Assembly (NCBI GenBank): GCA_027066355.1
Contig: JAMONW010000121.1
Coordinates: forward strand, 1 to 8,183
DNA from: Campylobacteraceae bacterium
GTDB taxonomy: Bacteria; Campylobacterota; Campylobacteria; Campylobacterales; Sulfurovaceae
Direction of reading: 5' to 3'
DNA: 8,183 nucleotides
In this document: positions 5,508-8,183 of the stretch, one piece after another
Position numbering within the stretch: position 1 is the first letter of the stretch
How the letters are laid out: every line of letters begins with the position of its first letter
Made by a program: the position numbers and the translations under genes
The notes under the pieces: generated by a model
Databases searched by the model: none
What the model saw: the letters and a program-made list of their open reading frames with translations, nothing else
Told to the model about the DNA's origin: nothing

Positions 5508-5950
5508 TAAATCTCCTTTTTTGCCTTTTGTGCCTGAGTTGTTGCTAAAGTATCGCACCTTTCATTCTGGGGATGTCCACTATGCCCTCTAACCCAAGTA
5601 GCTTTTATATTATGAGCTTTAGAAGCCTCTAAATACTCTTGCCAAAGATCAACATTTTTAACTTTTTTAAAATCTTTTGCAATCCACCCTTTTAGCCAAC
5701 TATTTATAGCATTTGCAACATAAGAGCTATCAGTAACAACCTCTACATTACAAGGCTCTTTTAGTGCTTGTAAGCCTCTAATTACCGCTGTAAGCTCCAT
5801 TCTATTGTTTGTGGTATCAAGCTCTTTACCACTTAACTCTTTTTGCTTACCTTTAAACTCTAATATTGTTCCCCAGCCACCAGGACCTGGATTTCCAAGA
5901 CTAGAACCATCACTGTAGAGAGTAACTACTTTTTTCTCTTTTTTCTCCAA
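5507..5950 (-). CDS. rnhA: Ribonuclease HI
   Basis: The enzyme cuts the RNA strand of RNA-DNA hybrids (EC 3.1.26.4), removing primers and R-loops. At 147 residues it matches bacterial RNase HI. All catalytic residues are visible: D14 in YSDGSSLGNPGPGGWG (12-27), E52 in NNRMELTAV (48-56), D74 in VVTDSSYV (71-78), H123 in VRGHSGHPQNE (120-130) and D133. No ATG or GTG exists before the first motif. The only usable start is TTG at 5950-5948, which has AGAGGT (5961-5956) five bases upstream. It overlaps the 3' end of the TPR gene by 41 bases in another frame, and its own stop shares a base with the rnc start. RNA-processing genes rnhA and rnc are thus coupled. The C-terminus is lysine-rich. Confidence 0.94.
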   Translation of the reverse strand: MEKKEKKVVTLYSDGSSLGNPGPGGWGTILEFKGKQKELSGKELDTTNNRMELTAVIRGLQALKEPCNVEVVTDSSYVANAINSWLKGWIAKDFKKVKNVDLWQEYLEASKAHNIKATWVRGHSGHPQNERCDTLATTQAQKAKKEI

Positions 5951-6941
5951 CTTCTACCTCTATATTCATACTATAAACTTTATGGCATTTATGACATCTT
6001 AAAAATGGCAAAGGCATACTGCTTTTACAACTGCTACAGATATACTTAAATCTTAAATCGCTATCTAAATAGCCACAACTCTTTGCACTTGATATTAAAT
6101 CTATTGCAAACAAAGTTGCCTCATTAGAACTCTCTTGCAATAAACCCTTTGCATAATATAACTTTTTTAAACTCTTATGCCTTGATATTATATCTAAATT
6201 AAGATGTGCTATATCTAATTTCCAAAGTATGTCAATCAATTTTTTAAACTCTTTGTCATCATAATAACTCCAAGCATTGTAAGGATTTAACTTAAATAAC
6301 TCCCTTAAAACTACCCATCTACTCTCTTTTGGATTATCTAAAAAATTTTTAAGCTCATTAAACTTATCCTCTTTGCTTTTGTTATCTATTTTAATATGCT
6401 GCAGAGCTAAATATGACTCTAACTTTGATACATCTTCTCCCAATTCATTTAAAATCCCTAGCACCTCTTTTGCACTACTAAAATCTCTTAACTGCTCATA
6501 AGTTAATTCCAATTTATAAAGAATTTCTACATCTCTGGGTGTATTAAAGAGTATCTCTTTATAAATATCAATAGAGCGTTGCAAAAAACCTGCCTTGTAG
6601 TAAGCTTCTGCTAAATGCCCCAATATTGAGCTATCTTTTGTATGCTTAATTAAAAATAGATATAAATTTATTGCTTTTGAGTAATCACCACTCTTTAAAA
6701 AAGCATGAGCAAGTAGAAAAAGAGGTTTTTTCATAGATGGCTCAAACTCTATATTTTGAATATCAAAAATCGTATCTTCGCTCGATTCAAAACTCTTTAA
6801 AAAACCTACCAACTCTTTTTGCTTCTGCTCTTGCTTCCAAATTGAATAACCATAAGAGAGTATAGATACTATAAATATAATTCCAAGCAGAAGTAATATA
6901 CTAATAATTGGGTCATTATAGTTTGGTAAAAAAGCACCCAT
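5910..6941 (-). CDS. Membrane-anchored TPR protein with C-terminal zinc ribbon (LapB/YciM-like)
   Basis: The 343-residue protein has one N-terminal membrane helix (about 11-33) followed by KQEQKQK, which places the bulk in the cytosol by the positive-inside rule. Helical repeats follow; the best TPR units lie near 72-101 (AHAFLKSGDYSKAINLYLFL), 105-136 (GHLAEAYYKAGFLQRSIDIY) and 138-166. A C-terminal ribbon carries CSSC (302-305) and CHKC (316-319), a C-x2-C-x10-C-x2-C metal site. Anchor, cytosolic TPRs and terminal rubredoxin-like ribbon is the layout of E. coli LapB, which guides FtsH to LpxC and so tunes lipopolysaccharide synthesis. Overall similarity is unproven and the protein is shorter than LapB, so that role is inference. 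The ATG has GGAG (6950-6947) upstream. It heads the rnhA-rnc-aroC run and overlaps rnhA by 41 bases. Confidence 0.8.
   Translation of the reverse strand: MGAFLPNYNDPIISILLLLGIIFIVSILSYGYSIWKQEQKQKELVGFLKSFESSEDTIFDIQNIEFEPSMKKPLFLLAHAFLKSGDYSKAINLYLFLIKHTKDSSILGHLAEAYYKAGFLQRSIDIYKEILFNTPRDVEILYKLELTYEQLRDFSSAKEVLGILNELGEDVSKLESYLALQHIKIDNKSKEDKFNELKNFLDNPKESRWVVLRELFKLNPYNAWSYYDDKEFKKLIDILWKLDIAHLNLDIISRHKSLKKLYYAKGLLQESSNEATLFAIDLISSAKSCGYLDSDLRFKYICSSCKSSMPLPFLRCHKCHKVYSMNIEVEVGEKREKSSYSLQ
5956..5961 (-). promoter_or_regulatory. rnhA: Ribosome binding site that fixes the TTG start of rnhA
   Basis: AGAGGT on the minus strand lies five bases before TTG (5950-5948), inside the coding end of the TPR gene. 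It is the only Shine-Dalgarno-like element placed to start rnhA, and supports the unusual TTG. Confidence 0.55.
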
Positions 6942-6962
6942 TTACTCTCCGATTTTTTCTAT

Positions 6963-6991
6963 AGTATATAAAAAGTTTAATAAAGTGTAGA
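6963..6991 (-). promoter_or_regulatory. Likely promoter of the TPR-rnhA-rnc-aroC run
   Basis: On the minus strand TCTACA (6991-6986) and TATACT (6968-6963) are 17 bp apart, matching consensus at 4 and 5 of 6 positions. A start near 6956 leaves a leader of about 15 bases containing GGAG. Read-through from the YidB-like gene is the alternative. Confidence 0.45.
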
Positions 6992-7022
6992 TTAGCCCCG
7001 CAAAAGAGGCTATAAGTAGTAA

Positions 7023-7484
7023 TTAGCTTTTAAAGAATTTACCTGCCATATCCATTAAACCATCTAATCCACCAACTTGCTCAAGCAAATTACTTGCAAG
7101 TGATTCATCCTCGTTAGTTGCTTTATCAACTAAATTTGGTAATACATTTGCAAGTTCACTCTTTGCAGTATCTAAATCAATTCCTAAATGATCAGCAAAC
7201 TCTGCTACTTTATCTGAACCTATTAAATCTGTAACTTTATCACTATCAATTGGAGCATTCTCGCCACTTCCAATCCAAGAAGCAACAGTTTCACCTAAAT
7301 CTCCATTTGTAAGGTTTGATACAATTGAACTTAAATCCAATCCACCTTCACCATTTTCGCTATTGCCACCCAAAATTGAACTCAAAGCATTAGTAATTAA
7401 ATCACTACTAATACCACTTGTGCTTTCATTGCTACTATTTTGAATCATACTAGCACCCATTTTTAATAAATCACTTAAATCCAT
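7023..7484 (-). CDS. YidB-like protein, DUF937 family
   Basis: The 153-residue protein belongs to the YidB/DUF937 group. The diagnostic segment is residues 60-120: NGDLGETVASWIGSGENAPI, then a helix starting at IGSDKVAEFADHLGI (88-102), then AKSELANVLPNLVDKAT. The N-terminal 60 residues are rich in Ser, Asn and Gly, and the whole chain is acidic, with few Lys or Arg before residue 80. It has no signal peptide or membrane segment. E. coli YidB has no settled function, so none is given here. The ATG (7484-7482) has AAAGGA (7496-7491) six bases upstream. It is divergent from dnaG with overlapping promoters. It could be co-transcribed with the TPR gene 81 bases downstream, as no good terminator intervenes. 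Confidence 0.85.
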   Translation of the reverse strand: MDLSDLLKMGASMIQNSSNESTSGISSDLITNALSSILGGNSENGEGGLDLSSIVSNLTNGDLGETVASWIGSGENAPIDSDKVTDLIGSDKVAEFADHLGIDLDTAKSELANVLPNLVDKATNEDESLASNLLEQVGGLDGLMDMAGKFFKS

Positions 7485-7513
7485 TTATCATCCTTTATAT
7501 AAAATATGTTTAA

Positions 7514-7522
7514 ATTATAGCA
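7514..7522 (-). promoter_or_regulatory. Extended -10 promoter of the YidB-like gene
   Basis: TGC-TATAAT on the minus strand (7522-7514) is a perfect extended -10. A start near 7507 gives a leader of about 22 bases holding AAAGGA. No -35 match is seen, as is common for extended -10 promoters. Confidence 0.65.
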
Positions 7523-7531
7523 TAATAAAGA

Positions 7532-7537
7532 TATAAT
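7532..7537 (+). promoter_or_regulatory. dnaG: -10 box of dnaG, apparently giving a leaderless mRNA
   Basis: A perfect TATAAT ends 7 bases before the dnaG ATG (7545). Transcription normally starts 6-8 bases after the -10, so the message should begin at or next to the ATG. TTTAAA (7509-7514) sits 17 bp upstream as a 4-of-6 -35 and includes a base of the divergent -10. There is no Shine-Dalgarno sequence. Confidence 0.6.
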
Positions 7538-7544
7538 TACATTT

Positions 7545-8183
7545 ATGATAGATAATAGCTCAATAGAAAGATTAAAAAGCTCCATTGATATTGTTGATGT
7601 TATAGGAAGCTACATAGAGCTAAAAAAGTCTGGCGCAAACTTTAAAGCAAACTGCCCATTTCACGGCGAAAAAACCCCTAGCTTTGTTGTAAGCCCACAA
7701 AAACAGATATTTCACTGTTTTGGATGCGGAGCTGGTGGAGATGCTATAAAGTTTGTAATGGAGTATGAAAAACTTAGCTACCCTGAAGCTATTGAAAAAC
7801 TTGCTTCATCTTATAATATTCCTTTAACTTATACAAAGGGAACTCAAAGTGGAATTAGCGATGAACGCCGCGTATTGGAGCTTTTGCAAAATAGATATAA
7901 AGAGTGGTTACATAAAACCCCAAATGCCTTAGAGTATCTAAAAAGCAGAGGTATAAATAAACACTCAATTGAGCATTTTGGCATAGGATATGTTGGCAGT
8001 AGCGCAGAAGTTATTAAATTTTTAAATGACTCTCAAGTTCCTTTGCCAAAAGCTATTGATGCTGGTGTTTTAGCAAAAGGTGAAAGAGGTGATTTGTATG
8101 CAAGGCTTATTGATAGAGTAACATTTCCAATATTTAATAGTGCTGGAGCAATTGTAGGCTTTGGGGGACGAACACTTAGTAAT
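7545..8183 (+). CDS. dnaG: DNA primase, N-terminal part (cut by window end)
   Basis: DnaG makes the RNA primers for replication at the fork with the DnaB helicase. The first 213 codons are present and the frame is open to the last base; a whole primase has about 550-600. The CHC2 zinc finger is complete: C37, H40, C58 and C61 in NCPFHGEKTPSF (36-47) and HCFGCGAGGDA (57-67). The start of the RNA-polymerase core follows: EYLKSRGIN, then RVTFPIFNSAGAIVGFGGR close to the window end. The toprim motifs lie beyond. The ATG at 7545 gives the family N-terminus (I7-E8-R9-L10 before the zinc finger); the next ATG lies past the zinc finger. It is the first gene on its strand here, divergent from the YidB-like gene. 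Confidence 0.96.
   Translation, partial: MIDNSSIERLKSSIDIVDVIGSYIELKKSGANFKANCPFHGEKTPSFVVSPQKQIFHCFGCGAGGDAIKFVMEYEKLSYPEAIEKLASSYNIPLTYTKGTQSGISDERRVLELLQNRYKEWLHKTPNALEYLKSRGINKHSIEHFGIGYVGSSAEVIKFLNDSQVPLPKAIDAGVLAKGERGDLYARLIDRVTFPIFNSAGAIVGFGGRTLSN

Noticed and set aside
5508..5558. Upstream start for rnc
   Set aside because: The additional residues lie within the rnhA coding end; the ATG at 5507 has a strong AAAGGAG and a family-like start.
6990..7010. GC-rich hairpin as a terminator of the YidB-like gene
   Set aside because: The short GCCTC/GGGGC stem relies on a G-T pair and has no following T-run.

Overview
The window is about one-third GC and reads as core chromosome of a member of Campylobacterota (Epsilonproteobacteria). 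The main argument is gene order: a TPR/zinc-ribbon membrane protein, rnhA, rnc and aroC in one tightly packed minus-strand run, next to a divergent dnaG. From memory this matches the arrangement around dnaG in Campylobacter jejuni. The TAWAAT-type -10 boxes with no clear -35, and a UbiA-family enzyme that looks like MqnP of the futalosine menaquinone route, fit the same group. I cannot name the genus; a Sulfurimonas-, Sulfurovum- or Arcobacter-like organism is a guess.

Layout, left to right. 1-338: a promoter, a 67-residue protein of unknown function, and a row of three hairpins ending in a T-run terminator. 339-457: AT-rich, no gene. 458-910 (minus): a DUF523/TudS-like iron-sulfur protein. 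1009-2417 (plus): pssA and mqnP, sharing one base (TAATG); both act on membrane lipids. 2398-2574 (minus): a 58-residue lipoprotein gene that overlaps the 3' end of mqnP by 20 bp and has the best sigma-70 promoter in the window. 2732-3442 (minus): a DUF445 membrane protein. 3443-3756: a gene-free interval packed with short palindromic repeats. 3757-6941 (minus, transcribed right to left): a LapB-like TPR protein, rnhA, rnc and aroC, each overlapping the next. 7023-7484 (minus): a YidB/DUF937 protein. 7545 to the end (plus): the first 213 codons of dnaG, driven by a promoter that abuts the YidB promoter and apparently starts a leaderless message.

The functions are mostly housekeeping: primer synthesis (dnaG), RNA-primer and R-loop removal (rnhA), dsRNA processing (rnc), chorismate synthesis (aroC), phosphatidylserine synthesis (pssA) and menaquinone prenylation (mqnP). 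Chorismate feeds the futalosine pathway, so aroC and mqnP are distantly linked. I found no CRISPR array, tRNA, rRNA, transposase, phage gene or defence system.

The points most worth a second look are the mosaic palindromic repeat cluster, one copy of which supplies the last codons and stop of aroC; the LapB-like architecture of the TPR protein; an Asn in place of a metal-site Asp in RNase III; the leaderless dnaG with overlapping divergent promoters; the lipoprotein gene buried in the mqnP 3' end; and a start-less membrane-helix frame just before the TPR gene.
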